Positions 33,118 to 44,351 of a stretch of 64,000 nt of DNA are shown piece after piece. This DNA is from Volutella citrinella (taxonomy: Eukaryota > Ascomycota > Sordariomycetes > Hypocreales > Nectriaceae), in assembly GCA_034401135.1 (NCBI GenBank), contig JAWZSP010000006.1, forward strand, positions 4,402,001 to 4,466,000, in the 5' to 3' direction. Below the pieces are notes generated by a model. The model made no database searches. It was given only the letters and a program-made list of their open reading frames with translations, and was not told the DNA's origin. A program made the translations under genes and the position numbers. The first letter of the stretch is position 1; each line of letters starts with the position of its first letter.

Positions 33118-34332
33118 CTAACTGCTCGACGACCTCCTCAGCTTCAAGTACGCATACCACACCCCCACCTTGGACTGATCGAACTGACCTACCCATCTCT
33201 CAACAGCCAAGTCGATCAACTCTTCCAGAAAGCCGTCATCCTCCCAACTGGCACCTCGATGCTTCTTTAGGACATCGATCCAGAACCACCCGGACGCCGA
33301 CACCAGATTGACTGTCGCCTGTCGGGCAAAGGTTCTCAGCGCAACTATGGGTTCATCCTTGCCTTCCTCAACGGTCTTTATGGACTCGCGATACGCGAGC
33401 CAAGCTGGATGCTCAATGAATTTGCAGTCCAGACTTTCACTGATCCAAAGCCGTGCAATTTCGGGCAGCTGCAAAACTCGTTGAATCTCCTCCACTGACC
33501 GCTCGTGGCTTGGAAAGAGAGCAAAATCTGTAAGCTCACCATAGCTAAGTTTTCCCGCGCCCACCATTGACATCAATGCAGACTGTATGTATATGAAGCC
33601 AGGGTTGTTGGCACTCGTCCCATCTACCGGTTTTTGGGCTCCAATGGCCGCGATGAAGTGGCCTCCCTCGCGAATTTCATTCGCCCTCAGCTTCAAAAAC
33701 TTTATCAAGTTTTCATGGGCAGCAGCTGAGAATGCCTGACTTCTTGCAGCCATGAACTCGGTCGGCGTCGCGGTGGGGTCGAGATTGATGGTTGGCTGAG
33801 ACTCGAGATAGTTGGCAGACGACCACGACAGTCCAAGGTCTGCCTTCTGCGAAGGAATCACCGGGTTGTAGAACCCGATTGGAACCAAATTTGGGAAAAC
33901 AGTAACTCCTCTCTTTGAGTCAGTAAGGCCCTGGTGCACGGTCATGGCCAGCGTGGAGAAGTCATTGAAGGGGGTATCTTCAAAGATCACTTCAACTTTG
34001 GCTCCGTCTGGAGCAGACTCAAGGATTTGTTTCAGTGGCTCGATCCTGTTCCCCGTTAAAATGCCCAATAAAATCATTCCTCGGAGTCCTCGCACTTACG
34101 AATTGGAACCCTGGCCGCATCCATAGTCAATGATAGTGAAGGATTGTCCTTTTGATGGCGATTAACACGAGATTCGCCAATCCCTGTCTACTCATTCCAG
34201 CTACTTACCAATATCGGATTTGGGTAATAAATTAAGAGCAGCTTGCATTGCGGCGTGTTGGAGAGAGCAGTTCTCATTGTAGAGCTTGGCCCGCATAGCA
34301 ATTCGGGTTTGTTCCTTGTGCTGGTTCAACAT
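33118..34332 (-). CDS. SABATH-type SAM-dependent carboxyl methyltransferase
   Basis: Exons 34332-34209, 34148-34100 and 34045-33118 join through introns of 60 and 54 nt into 366 residues, the normal SABATH length, which supports the ATG at 34332. The SAM site reads FTIIDYGCGQGSNS. EDTPFNDFSTLA corresponds to the NDLPxNDFN-type segment, and LGLSWSSANYL to the SYSLHWLS-type segment of plant salicylate/jasmonate methyltransferases (Methyltransf_7). These enzymes methylate carboxyl groups of small molecules in the cytosol. Beside a cyclase and a P450, a plausible role is methyl-ester formation on an oxidised triterpene acid. That role is inferred from context. Confidence 0.82.
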
Positions 34333-35016
34333 CTTGATGGGCTCCCGAGGCAGCGCGAGGAATGGCCTGCACAGAATTTACAAACTGGTAGAGCAAGAGT
34401 TTGTGAGTAGCAATCGCGGAGACTCGTTTATAATCTTCGCCGACAAGAAGCGGGGTTGTGTCGGGAGTGATGACGAGTGGGTTGTTGGACAACGCACGTC
34501 TTACTCTGACCACCATCGGTAATAGACGAATATGATTGGAGATGCGTCAGCATCTCACCACCCTCAAGGGCGCGCTAAACTAGGGCCAGGGTGAAACCGA
34601 ACCTGACTGCCTGACATGGTGATACCAAGGACCGAGTCGTGGACCTCCCGCGCCTCTCCCCCAAGATGATAGCTTCCTGCTCAACGCGTGAGCGTGCATT
34701 CAGCTGGGCAACCTCCAATACTCGCTAACGAGTTTCGAAACAATATCTCAACTCGTCAATAAATACATTGGCATTACAGAGATCAGATGCAAGATTGCGA
34801 CCTAATTCGGTCCTGGACATAGGATGGAAAATCCCATACAAGGACCAGCCATTCTCAAGCTCCAAGAGTTTGGACTATTTGAAGAAGTTCTGGAGAGTTT
34901 ATCAAGTGAAACGCAGTCGGCATCACTAGACAGGACAACTGGATCTTGTTGGGGAAATATTCGACTTCCACTGCTGTCCCAAGGTGCCTCGTAACTATAC
35001 AACTCAAGTCACAGTG
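34333..35016. other. Intergenic
   Basis: It holds the promoter of the leftward methyltransferase and the 3' flank of the Erg28-like gene. An 80-codon minus frame at 34274-34516 overlaps the methyltransferase start in another frame and looks like a shadow. Confidence 0.5.
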
Positions 35017-35581
35017 CTAGACCAGAGCCATCTTTGACACAGCTGCAGTCCAGTCCAAGACAGTAAATACAGCGTCCAACACGGTGATGCGATCCAGCCC
35101 CTTGCCCATAATCCATCGATCCTCTCGGAACCCGGTCCAAAAGTTCATGAAGGCCTGAGAAAAATTGGCCAAGCCCAGGACAAGTAGAGCCGTAATGTCA
35201 AGAGGCAGGTCATTCTGCGGGGATCCATTGGAGATGAATTTGTTACTAGGCCTGAAGATTGCGTAAAGGCGGATCAGGGCCAGCAACGCCAAGGGCGAAT
35301 TCATGGAGCCCAGATATGCCAGAATGTCATGGTGCCAAGCATCGCCTTGAGGCATACTGCGCGTTACAGAATCTTTGCTGTATTTGCGCTTGGAGAGCTT
35401 GTTCATAATGAGAGGCTGCTTGAAACAGAAGTGAATAAAGGCACTTGAATGCCAGAGCTGGATCGTCTAATTAGCTAAAAAAAAAACCGAGTGCACATGG
35501 GCCATCACTTACCGCATTCCCAGCATATAGCGCCTTGAGAAAGTTGGGGCTTGCGAGAAAGCCCAAAGTCGTGGGTGCCAT
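35017..35581 (-). CDS. Four-TM protein, distant Erg28-like
   Basis: Exons 35581-35513 and 35466-35017 join through a 46-nt GTAAGT...TAG intron in phase 0 into 172 residues. Four hydrophobic segments are visible, near FLKALYAGNATIQLW, LALLALIRLYAIF, ITALLVLGLANFSQAFMNFW and VLDAVFTVLDWTAAVS. Spacing and key residues recall Erg28, the ER scaffold of sterol C4-demethylation: a NxIQ-type turn in TM1, IRxYA in TM2, NF/HF with a following S in TM3 and a GKGL turn before TM4. The match is remote and made by eye. In a triterpene locus a scaffold that tethers membrane enzymes would be sensible. Otherwise it is an unknown integral membrane protein. Confidence 0.6.
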
Positions 35582-36034
35582 CTTGTCATCCAGGGTTCCT
35601 GTGTTGTATGCGAGAGATGACTGTTGTCCGATGTTTTCTCCCAGTGAGGCACCCGCCCCGCGTTTAATACCATGAAAATAACTGGAGCAACCTCGGCTCG
35701 GTATCCCTGAAAGTAAGATTCAAGAACTAAGCCATGTTTGGTGAGCGGCAAGGGTCGTCGTCATTCCTGACTAGGCAATTCGTTTAAACTCGGGCTAAAT
35801 GTCCCCGCCAATGTCATCACCAACTCCGAACATCAAGCAATTGCCTTGAGGACGGCACTGGCGTCAGTCAATGCACGGGCCTTGAACGTTTTGGACTCCA
35901 ATCGGATGCTTCATTACTTGGGTTGGAATACTCGTCACACAACAATATCTGGTTTCTAAATTCGTACAGCCAGATGAACAATACAGATTAAAGACACATT
36001 AATTCTATCAAATTCACAGCCCTTGCTGAACCAG
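35582..36034. other. Intergenic
   Basis: It is the promoter of the leftward Erg28-like gene and the 3' flank of the leftward PEBP gene. An 80-codon minus frame at 35509-35751 covers exon 1 of the Erg28-like gene in a different frame and is a shadow. Confidence 0.5.
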
Positions 36035-36601
36035 CTAAGCACAAATAAAGTATGTCGCAGCCAAAACGTGACCAAGCCCGAGCTTTTTCTCAAATGCTGC
36101 CTGGTCCCACTTAACTCTCCCAGACATGCCCAAATCACCATTGATTCCGAGAAGACTTTGTATGTCCGAAGTAGAGGTACCCTCGGGCTGTTCCCACAGC
36201 ATGAACAAGTACCGGTGAGGAGCGGCAAAGGGAGGAGGCGCTGGCCCGACATAGGGCAAAATCGGACGGTTCTTTGCTTCGAGGTGAACCCAACCCGGAC
36301 TATGACTGCTCTTGCGGCTCACTTCAAGATCCCCCTGGATGCCATGGGCAAGAGGCCCAAGAACAGGGAAAGATCGGTAGGGCGGGTCGAGATCCAGGCA
36401 GATGGCAATGTACTTTGCATTGGTGTTGCTGGCCAGCGCCGCTGAGAAGACTGACAGGGTTGGTGGTGAAGCAGCGTCCGACTTTGCGACCTTTTGGCCG
36501 GCGGCTGTGACGATGGTGTTCGGGAAGTGGACTTTTAGAGGTGAGTCTGTGGTCTTCTGGATATGAGCCAGGGCGCTCGAGATGCTTGGTGCTTGGGCCA
36601 T
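36035..36601 (-). CDS. PEBP-family protein, cytosolic type
   Basis: A single exon of 188 residues. The phosphatidylethanolamine-binding-protein fold is indicated by AICLDLDPPYRS (the DPDxP ligand-loop motif in variant form), GPLAHGIQGDL and YVGPAPPPFAAPHRYLFMLWEQP (the Gx-HR motif as APHR). No signal peptide is seen. PEBP proteins bind phospholipids or small ligands and can act as signalling modulators or protease inhibitors; some fungal members sit in biosynthetic clusters. It is divergent from the secreted PEBP at 37224 with 622 bases between. Confidence 0.83.
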   Translation of the reverse strand: MAQAPSISSALAHIQKTTDSPLKVHFPNTIVTAAGQKVAKSDAASPPTLSVFSAALASNTNAKYIAICLDLDPPYRSFPVLGPLAHGIQGDLEVSRKSSHSPGWVHLEAKNRPILPYVGPAPPPFAAPHRYLFMLWEQPEGTSTSDIQSLLGINGDLGMSGRVKWDQAAFEKKLGLGHVLAATYFICA

Positions 36602-37223
36602 GTCTCACAACGGGATGGCAAGGAATTAGAGAAAGATTGAAGAGGTAGATGGGTAAGTTAGGCAAGTCTTGAAGGTCTTGGCTGGTAGTTCGATGTCTCA
36701 GCAACAACAAACAGCATCACAGCTGGGTTTATAGAAGCTGTCTTGATACGTAGGGTGCTCTGGCTCTTCGAGTTCACAAGCTTAACTCCGGATGCCACTA
36801 GTCTGTATTCAGTAGTATTCCCTTGCAGGGGTCCGATCTGGGGGTCCAATCCTTGCGCTATCCCGGATTCGGCATCATTCGCTAGCGCCGTGCCACCAGT
36901 TCGTGGCTGTGTTATCTGTGCGGCAATCTCAGCCCAAACCACTGCACCTTGAAACACTTGAGATACGATAATATCCACGATTCGTTTTGAATGGAATTAA
37001 CGGCGCAGTCATCAGTGCGGATTTAGAGTAGCCCTGCCTTCCGGATCTGATACCCTATGTCCGATGGACGCTCCTTTAGGCCAATTGATGCTCCCTATAA
37101 AGCAACCACCTCCTCCCATCTTGACTCTCCAACCACAACCACACACATCTCTCAGTCACGCTTCATCAACAGTCAGCTCTTCTACTACATATTCACCATT
37201 TATCCCTCCACTCAACTCTCAAT
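36602..37223. other. Shared divergent promoter of two PEBP genes
   Basis: This 622-base stretch separates two divergently transcribed PEBP-family genes. A TATA element for the right-hand gene is at 37096. A 106-codon minus frame at 36658-36978 shows no family. Confidence 0.5.
37096..37101 (+). promoter_or_regulatory. TATA box of the secreted PEBP gene
   Basis: TATAAA lies 123 bases before the ATG at 37224 and is followed by a pyrimidine- and CA-rich leader typical of highly expressed fungal genes. Confidence 0.5.
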
Positions 37224-37956
37224 ATGAAGTCTACTTTCGCGATTCTTGCCAGCGCCCTAGCAGCCCTGCAATATGCCGGCTCAGCACTTGCCCAAACACC
37301 AGACGGCTTTGTCCCAAGCGTCAAGTCCTCACTAAGGGCTGCCTACGGTGGTGACACCTTCGAGGCTGGAGATCGTGTACCTCTTCAGCGTATGTTGTTA
37401 ATGTCCATCATCTATGTAACCCTCAACACTAACCCCAATCGTAGGAACCGCTCCTTCACCTGCCATTGCATTCCCCCGTACCGTCGATAACTCGTCCCGT
37501 GTCCTCCTCATGGTAGACCTCGACGCTCCCGGTGGAGCGACCAACAACTCCCTATCTCCGCTTCTTCACTGGTTGGTTCCTGTCCCGGCTGGCCAAGTTG
37601 GCCTTCCGAGCAACGACAGCCAGTTTGCCCCAGTGGCAGACTACCTCGGTCCACAGCCAAGCCCAGGCACTGGCAAGCATCGATATGTCATTGTGCTGCT
37701 GAGGAACCCCAAGCCAACGTTTCAGCTGCCGGCGGATATCGAGTTTAATTCGACCGACATTGCGGATCGTCTGGTTTTCCCCATCGAGAAGCTCATTGCG
37801 TCAACTGGGCTCAAGCTTGAAGCCGCGACTTGGTTTACTACCGAGAATATCACTGTGGAGGCGACTTCAAACGCCAGGGGGCTGGGTGGAGCTGCGTCTG
37901 CTTGTTTCGCACTTGGAATCGCTGGCCTGGCTGTCATAGCTTCAACACTGCTATGA
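37224..37956 (+). CDS. Secreted, probably GPI-anchored PEBP-family protein
   Basis: Exons 37224-37389 and 37445-37956 join through a 55-nt GTATGT...TAG intron into 225 residues. Residues 1-23 form a signal peptide ending GSALA. The PEBP core shows LLMVDLDAPGG (ligand-loop motif) and GTGKHRYVIVLL (the GxHR motif). The C-terminus ends in a hydrophobic stretch (FALGIAGLAVIASTLL) preceded by small residues, which suits a GPI-anchor signal. It should be displayed at the cell surface or released. Its link to the triterpene genes is only positional. Confidence 0.86.
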
Positions 37957-38062
37957 GTCGGATGCCATTCAGGGAGCGTGTCGAGTAGCATGACGGTTCT
38001 CAAGAGTAGAAGTTGACAGTGCCAATGGCCGCATGAGTTTGACGGCTCGGTGCTGCAGTCGT

Positions 38063-39521
38063 TCACGCAGCAACGGGGCTAGGAGTATGTGTAGGAGTAG
38101 TAGTGGGTGTATCAATAGACCGCATTCGTTCATTGACCATATGACAAAGCCCAGAGAACTCGGAAATGTGCAACCAGTTGTTGAGGAATGTCTGCGCGCA
38201 GGCTCTCTGCGTTGACGAAGTGCTGTGCAGCACGACAAGAGAGAGGGGGAAGAACATTCGTAGTACGGCGCACCCAACTGGCTTTCTCGCCATAAATGCA
38301 GCGTAGTCTAGGATGGATTGGCCGCTCTCGTCCACGCTCTGGTAAAAGTCGGCGTTCGTCAGGTCCAGTTGCTGTCGGACCAGCTGCACAAGTAGCCGTG
38401 CTGCCGCAAAGTACGTCAGTATCGTGACGGCGACGGTGGCCTGAACGTCGCTCTCGGCCCCCGTATAGTCGCATTGGAAATTTTCCCATATCTCCTCAAC
38501 CGAGGATGCAATACTTTGGATGGCCTCGCCGTCAATGTCGAGGCCGCATGTCACTCTCGCGAAAGAGTCCGCGAGGCGAAAGATGGGGGGCATGAGGCGA
38601 TCCATGACGGTGCGTGTTCCTCCCAGCGCAAAGCCAGAGATGTCATCCCAAGATGCAGATACTCCATGCGATGCTGACACGTACTCTGCTGGGGCGAGTG
38701 CCATTGCAAACAACTACAGAGACTCAAATGTTAGCGTGGCTCGACTGGCTGTTATCTGCCTCGGGGATATCTTGCTTCCCATCACGCACACTCTGGTACT
38801 GAATATACAGCGAAATTTCCCTCACAACATGGTTCTGGGTCAGTTCTGGGCCTGCCAGGCACAGCATGCGCCTTGCGGCCATCAGGTGAGCTGCATAAGC
38901 CGCAGTACTCGTGGGTGACACAGTCTCGAAGACGGAAAAGATGGCGGCAGTACAGACTGCGGCTGCGTCCGACACACAACTGTCGAGGGACATGGCTTTT
39001 CGATGAGCGACCAAGGCATTCCCATAGAGCCGCCGTCCTTGAAGTACCAATGCGGGATTCCCGGATGCCGCTCCAGAGTACGCCAGGGCTGCTGCTTGGA
39101 GTGAATCGCCGAGAGCAGGCCCTTGCTGCCAGGGCACCATCTCTTCAACCGAGTAGATCCAGGCTTTTGACTTGGGGAGTCCAGGACGTGGGAGCGGGTC
39201 GAATAGCGCAACGAAGCCGGGCATGCATCCCATGGCGACGAAGTCGATGACCGACGGCTGCTTTGCGAGGCCTGTGACGGCATCCCCGGGATTGGTTTGC
39301 TTTCCTGTAGCCCGCGTGCGAGCAGCGGTGGTGCTACTGACGCGCGAGGCAGTTGCCTGTGTCTGATTGATGATGATGGTCTCGGTGTTCGGTCCAGAGC
39401 AGACTCGGTTGGTGGCCAGGCATTGGCGGCAGGCGGGAGAGCCCAGGTCGCAGCCAATCCGTCGCTTCTTGCATTCTTTGCATCCTCGGCTCCATCGAGC
39501 CATGTTTGGCTCTTCTTGCAC
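38063..39521 (-). CDS. Zn(II)2Cys6 transcription factor
   Basis: Exons 39521-38790 and 38713-38063 join through a 76-nt GTGCGT...TAG intron in phase 0 into 460 residues; an ATG six codons downstream is an alternative start. The N-terminal cluster C-x2-C-x6-C-x6-C-x2-C-x6-C begins at CKEC near residue 14. The rest is a helical regulatory domain of the short fungal_trans_2 kind with YAAHLMAARRML and a C-terminal Thr/Pro stretch. Its size and position at the right end of the 25-39 kb group fit a pathway-specific regulator. It is convergent with the secreted PEBP gene, with stops 106 bases apart. Confidence 0.85.
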
Positions 39522-40598
39522 GATGAATGTCGAGATTGATGAAGGTGGTTAACGCGTTGCCGAGGGAATGCCATCGGGGCGACTATCTACGGGGGTGGCC
39601 ACTGCACTTTAGACCCCTGTCGGCGAGCAGCTGAAACTCTGAAACTCCCCGGCGACCAGGGGCACTCCTTCGTATCTCGTAAGCACTTCAAGGCCAGTCC
39701 CCAACACCAACCATCCCAAGTGGCGCATAGGGTAGGGGAAACGACGTGGTCCTCGCTGCGATTTTATTCTCCAGTCAATTTCAAACAAGATGCTTCGGCG
39801 TATTTTATCTACTATCCACTGCTCATTCTTTAGAATTTGTAAAATGTAGTTATTTGCGGAGCCCTATGACCCTGGTCAGCAAGAGATGTGCGGGCTTTGA
39901 TGCTGAATTAAATGCTAGCAGGACAGAGGTTTCTTAACCCAGCCATACGTAATGGCACAAGGCATTATGCTTTGTGCGTCGAAAACGCCTAGTTACGGAA
40001 CGGAACAACCTCGCGGCTTGCTGCAGGTAAGCGTTGATCCTGGTCATGGCAAGGCTGCATTTGCATCGTGGCGGTGCAACGCAGCCGGGGTCTGGCACCT
40101 GAGTGAGGCCCCCGAGGCGGCATCGCGGCATTTTGGCTTCCGACTTCACAATGAGATGCCCGAAACCACGCTGCCTGAGCCGCCGTGATACGCTTTGATT
40201 GCGGATTTACATGCTCAAAGAAGCGCGCAAGCTGGTATCACGTTGCTGGAGCCTCTCTGGCAACATTCCAGTAGCCAGGGTCCGACTTGATTCCTCAGCC
40301 GCAACCCTACCCCTCTTTTGCACCCGTTTTGTGTCACAGCCGAATAGGTTTGTCCCATCACACCACCAATACTGCCATCAGAGCTCGTTTGAAACTGCCC
40401 CAGCTCACCGCATCAAGTTGCCATCAACGTAACAAACGGCCATTGCAACGGCGTCCTCGAACAAGCCCGCCGATCCCGCCCTAGCGAGTCCTAGCCGCCG
40501 ATTCCAGCCCCACCCCGACCTGATTGTGCGGCAACGCGCCGAATATCCCAACCCAATGCCGCGAATCCTCCGGGGCCAGGAAACGCGGACCTGACAGC
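39522..40598. other. Divergent intergenic region
   Basis: It lies between the leftward regulator and the rightward kinase gene. Frames of up to 78 codons show no family. This is a plausible right boundary of the triterpene group. Confidence 0.5.
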
Positions 40599-43500
40599 AT
40601 GCCCGGCAAGCGGCTGTTCGAGTCGGACCTCGTGCGCGACTCCAAGATCGATACACAGTTTCTCGGCGGATTCATCCAGCATGTCTTCCACGAGGCGGGA
40701 CGGTCGCTCGAACAGCGCTTGATTCGGCGAGAGGAGCGTTGGGTACGGCAAGGCCACCTTGGGCAAGGCGCATATGGGACAGTATACCTCGAGAAGCGAC
40801 AGGATGGAGGCGCCGAAGATGTTCGCGCTGTTAAGGAGCTCAAAAAGTCCATGGGTCAAGAGCTGGATTACGCGAGGGAGCTCGAAGCCATCATGAAATT
40901 CTCCCATCGAAGGGTACGTATATCCTTGGACCGTGGAGTGCTTACTGGCTGAATATTGATCTGTCTGTCTGCAGTATAGGCATTGCTTTGTGACTTCGGG
41001 AGGGTGGTATGAAGATCAAAACTCCGTCTTTATCATAATGGAGTTCCTCCAGTATGGCGATCTACAGCGCTACCTCAACCAACCCCTGCCGGAGCCCCAA
41101 GGGAAGCAAATCACGCAACAGACGCTCGAAGGTCTCAACTTTATGCACCAGAATGGCTTCATACACCGGGACCTGAAGCCTGCAGTAAGCTATGCTAGTG
41201 TTTGTTGCACGGCGGCGACGGCAGCTGACTTGGCTACTAGAATATCATGGTTGTACGAAAAGGCCCCAACTGGTTTGTCAAAATTGCCGACTTCGGCATC
41301 AGCAAGCGACGTCATGAAGAAGTAACCACCTTGCTCACCATGCAACGAGGAACATTGGGCTTCGCGGCCCCCGAAGCGCTTGGTGGGACCTCGGAGGCGA
41401 GCTATGGGTTCGCCGTCGACCTGTGGTCAATGGGCGCTGTCGCATACAGAATACTCACCGGTACAACGGCCTTCTTGTCCATGCTCGACTTGTTCAAGTA
41501 CGCCAACGGGATGATGGAATTCCCAGCCAAAGATTTGAAGGAAAACAAGGTATCCGAGCCCGGCTGCGACTTCATCATCAACCTCATGCAACCAGCCGCC
41601 GAAGCACGGTTGTCCGCAGCGGGAGCGGCCCAACACTCATGGTTCACTACTCCTACGGCAACCGACGACAATACTGGGGTTTCAACTTTGTAAGCCGAGT
41701 CCATTTGCACAGCAATGTCCCACGCTCACTTTCTAGGGCCCCTCCCAAGGTGATGGACGAGGAGTGGGAAATTACCGATGCCTCAATGGCCTCCAAGGAC
41801 TGGAGCGGTGACGATCGAACCATGGTATTAGCAGATCGAACTGTTCGTCAGCATCCGGCTTCCAACTACCAGTTTCCGACTGTAGAAGATTGCACGAGCG
41901 ACTCGGACGAAGAAGCCCTCCCAACACTTGTAATCGACACGACTGTGGCCGATGACGTGGCTGTGAAGCAAGATGACGATTCAAAACCTCAAACCGACAC
42001 GACATTAACCGTCGATGTCATTCCAAAGGAAGCCAACAACTCAAAAGGAAGCGATTCAAAAAGCCTCGAAGAAGAATCTGCGGCCAGCGCGGACCGATCA
42101 TCAGCGTACTTTGTATCTGGGCAGGGCAACAGCACGCTTGGTCTGACTGACAATATTTTGGTAGTGAGGTCTCCATCTAATCATGAAAGCGACGAGGGGA
42201 GTATGGACGACGGAGGCGACGAAAACAAGCCCGAGGACTTGCTGGACGAGGAGTTTGAACGGGAAAACGATGCTGCGTCAAGTGGCGATTACTCTAGCGA
42301 GGCCAGCCTCGGGTCAGATTATTATACCGACAGCGACTCAGAGCAGGGTGAGGAGACGAGGCGTGACGATAAAAAGCCGGGACAGGGAGCCGACCAGTTT
42401 TTTAAGAACATGAAACCACTGAAGTAAGTACTGGAGATTTCCTCATCAAGCCGTTCGCTACCAACACAGCTAGTCGCTACAGGCTACCACCCGTCATGTG
42501 CACAGCTTGTGGCCAAGACTACGAATGGGCAAGCGAAAAGGTCCAGCGTCTCCCGTGCCAGCACAACATGTGTAACTACTGCCTTGTCCAGCTTTTCGCC
42601 CTTTCGCTTGTCTCGCCATACTTCATGCCACCGCGGTGCTGTGACCATGAGTATGGCGAAATAAATCTTGAATCCTACGGAAAGATTCTACTTGATCCAC
42701 TCATCAATGAGGCCTGGAACAAGTTGCGTTTGTTGAAAGAAGATGACGACTGGAAATGCGCACGAGGTCATCCACCTCCGGGCGGCTCGCTTCCTGTCAC
42801 ACTTGGGTCAAATGAAGCTCCCCCGGTATGGGTGTGCACTATTCAGTGCGGATCTGGCAGCTGTCAGATAGCAAAGAAGCAGCCCGGTGGTCTCATCAAA
42901 GACCAGCCAACATTATATTGCCTATTCTGCTCGGAAAAGCGAGACTTCGTGGAGTCTGTTTTTTGCGGACAGGATGAAGTGGTGCAGCAGTTTCTGCTGT
43001 ATGTTGAGAACAGTGTCGCCGTACCAGGGTCTTGGTTCTTTGAGGTTCTCAAAGGTGCTCGACTTGTCATGGAAGCCATCGAAAGACAAGACTGGAAAGA
43101 CATCAAGTACCAAACCCTAGAGCAACTAGAGCAAACCGTTGCAGCGAAAAAGTCAAATCCCGAGCCCAAGATGGAGCCGCAGCTCAACAGTAATGAGCCT
43201 GCCATTGATGGCAATGGTAGAGGGCACTCACAACCTCCTCGATCTATGCCACCTCCAAGTGGTAGACCCTTTCCTAACGACCAACAATACCCCTCGGCCT
43301 ATCCTTCCTATGGGTATCAGCAACCCAGGACTGGCAATAGTCCTCAATACCAAATCCCCCAACCCAACATGGGCCAATTTGGAAACCAACAGCACCCTCC
43401 AAATGGGCTTGGTGGGCCAAACCCATATGTAGGGCCATCCATACTGAGGTGCCAGTCATGTCAGGGATATTTCGAGCTACCGCAACCGTGGATCGGCGCT

Positions 43501-44091
43501 CAACCCCTATTTTGGTATGTAACCTGTGTGCTGATGGCATCAACTTCTACTGACTCGTGCAATAGCTATCCGTGTCGGATGATGTCGCAGGCATACCAAG
43601 TGCCCCAGTATGTACATGGATATTCCGCTGCTACCCCAACACCAAGTCCGAGGCTGTTTTCACCACCCTACGGCACTTCTGGTAGACACGCAACAAACAG
43701 CCCCGTCCCGAATCCAGCGGACAGCACGCCCAATCCCGTTGATGAACCGACAGCAGAGAGTAATGTTCGTCATTATCATGTAGATGGGCGCAGCACGCGG
43801 CCAGTTCGATACGAGGAGTGTGTAAAACAACCGCGTCCGTACATCGAAAAGCCGGGAGAACTGCAAGTTACTCGGAGGCCAAAGAGACGACCCAGACAGT
43901 ATCGAATCGAGGACGTCCAGTACTCGTATGCGAAAAGTTATGGCAGCTCTAGTGGGGAGGAGGTCACAGATACTTCAGACAGGCTGGCTCATACAGAGGG
44001 GAGGGCGAATCAATCCGCTCATCTCAAGGGCATGAATTGCAGAAACATTGAGATTTGGCGAAACAATGTTAGAGCCCCAAAGCTGCAATAG
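40599..44091 (+). CDS. Ser/Thr protein kinase fused to a RING/zinc-ribbon region
   Basis: Exons 40599-40913, 40975-41184, 41241-41689, 41737-42423 and 42483-44091 join in frame, and a further 51-nt intron at 43515-43565 is likely; the product is about 1070-1090 residues. The kinase domain shows GQGAYGTVYL, VRAVKEL with the ATP-site Lys, FIHRDLKPANIM, DFGISKR and FAAPEALG. An acidic Ser-rich linker of about 220 residues follows. Then MCTACGQDYEW...CQHNMCNYC...PPRCC forms a RING of the kind seen in RBR ubiquitin ligases, followed by a CxxC pair at CLFC, a Pro/Gln-rich stretch and a zinc ribbon CQSC...CYPC. The exon 4-5 junction (CTG AA/G CTA) keeps the frame. It may couple phosphorylation to ubiquitin transfer; two adjacent genes fused by my model are the alternative. 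Confidence 0.75.
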
Positions 44092-44351
44092 GCCAGAAGA
44101 AATCGACATTAATTTAACATTGACTGACAGCTTGTCAAACCTGACTATTTGTGCCATCTCGTAATGAGCGCTATTATGACAGGCTCCATCGCCATTCACC
44201 AGTCCCACAGCCTAGTACAGAGCAGCAAGGTAAGCAAGCATACGTTCCGGCCTCTTATGAACACTGAAGGAAATCGAGGCTCGACTGCATGCTCGACGCT
44301 GTATAGTTTGTATTGCAAATATAAAGCTGCGTGCTACACGGGCTTGTCGAA

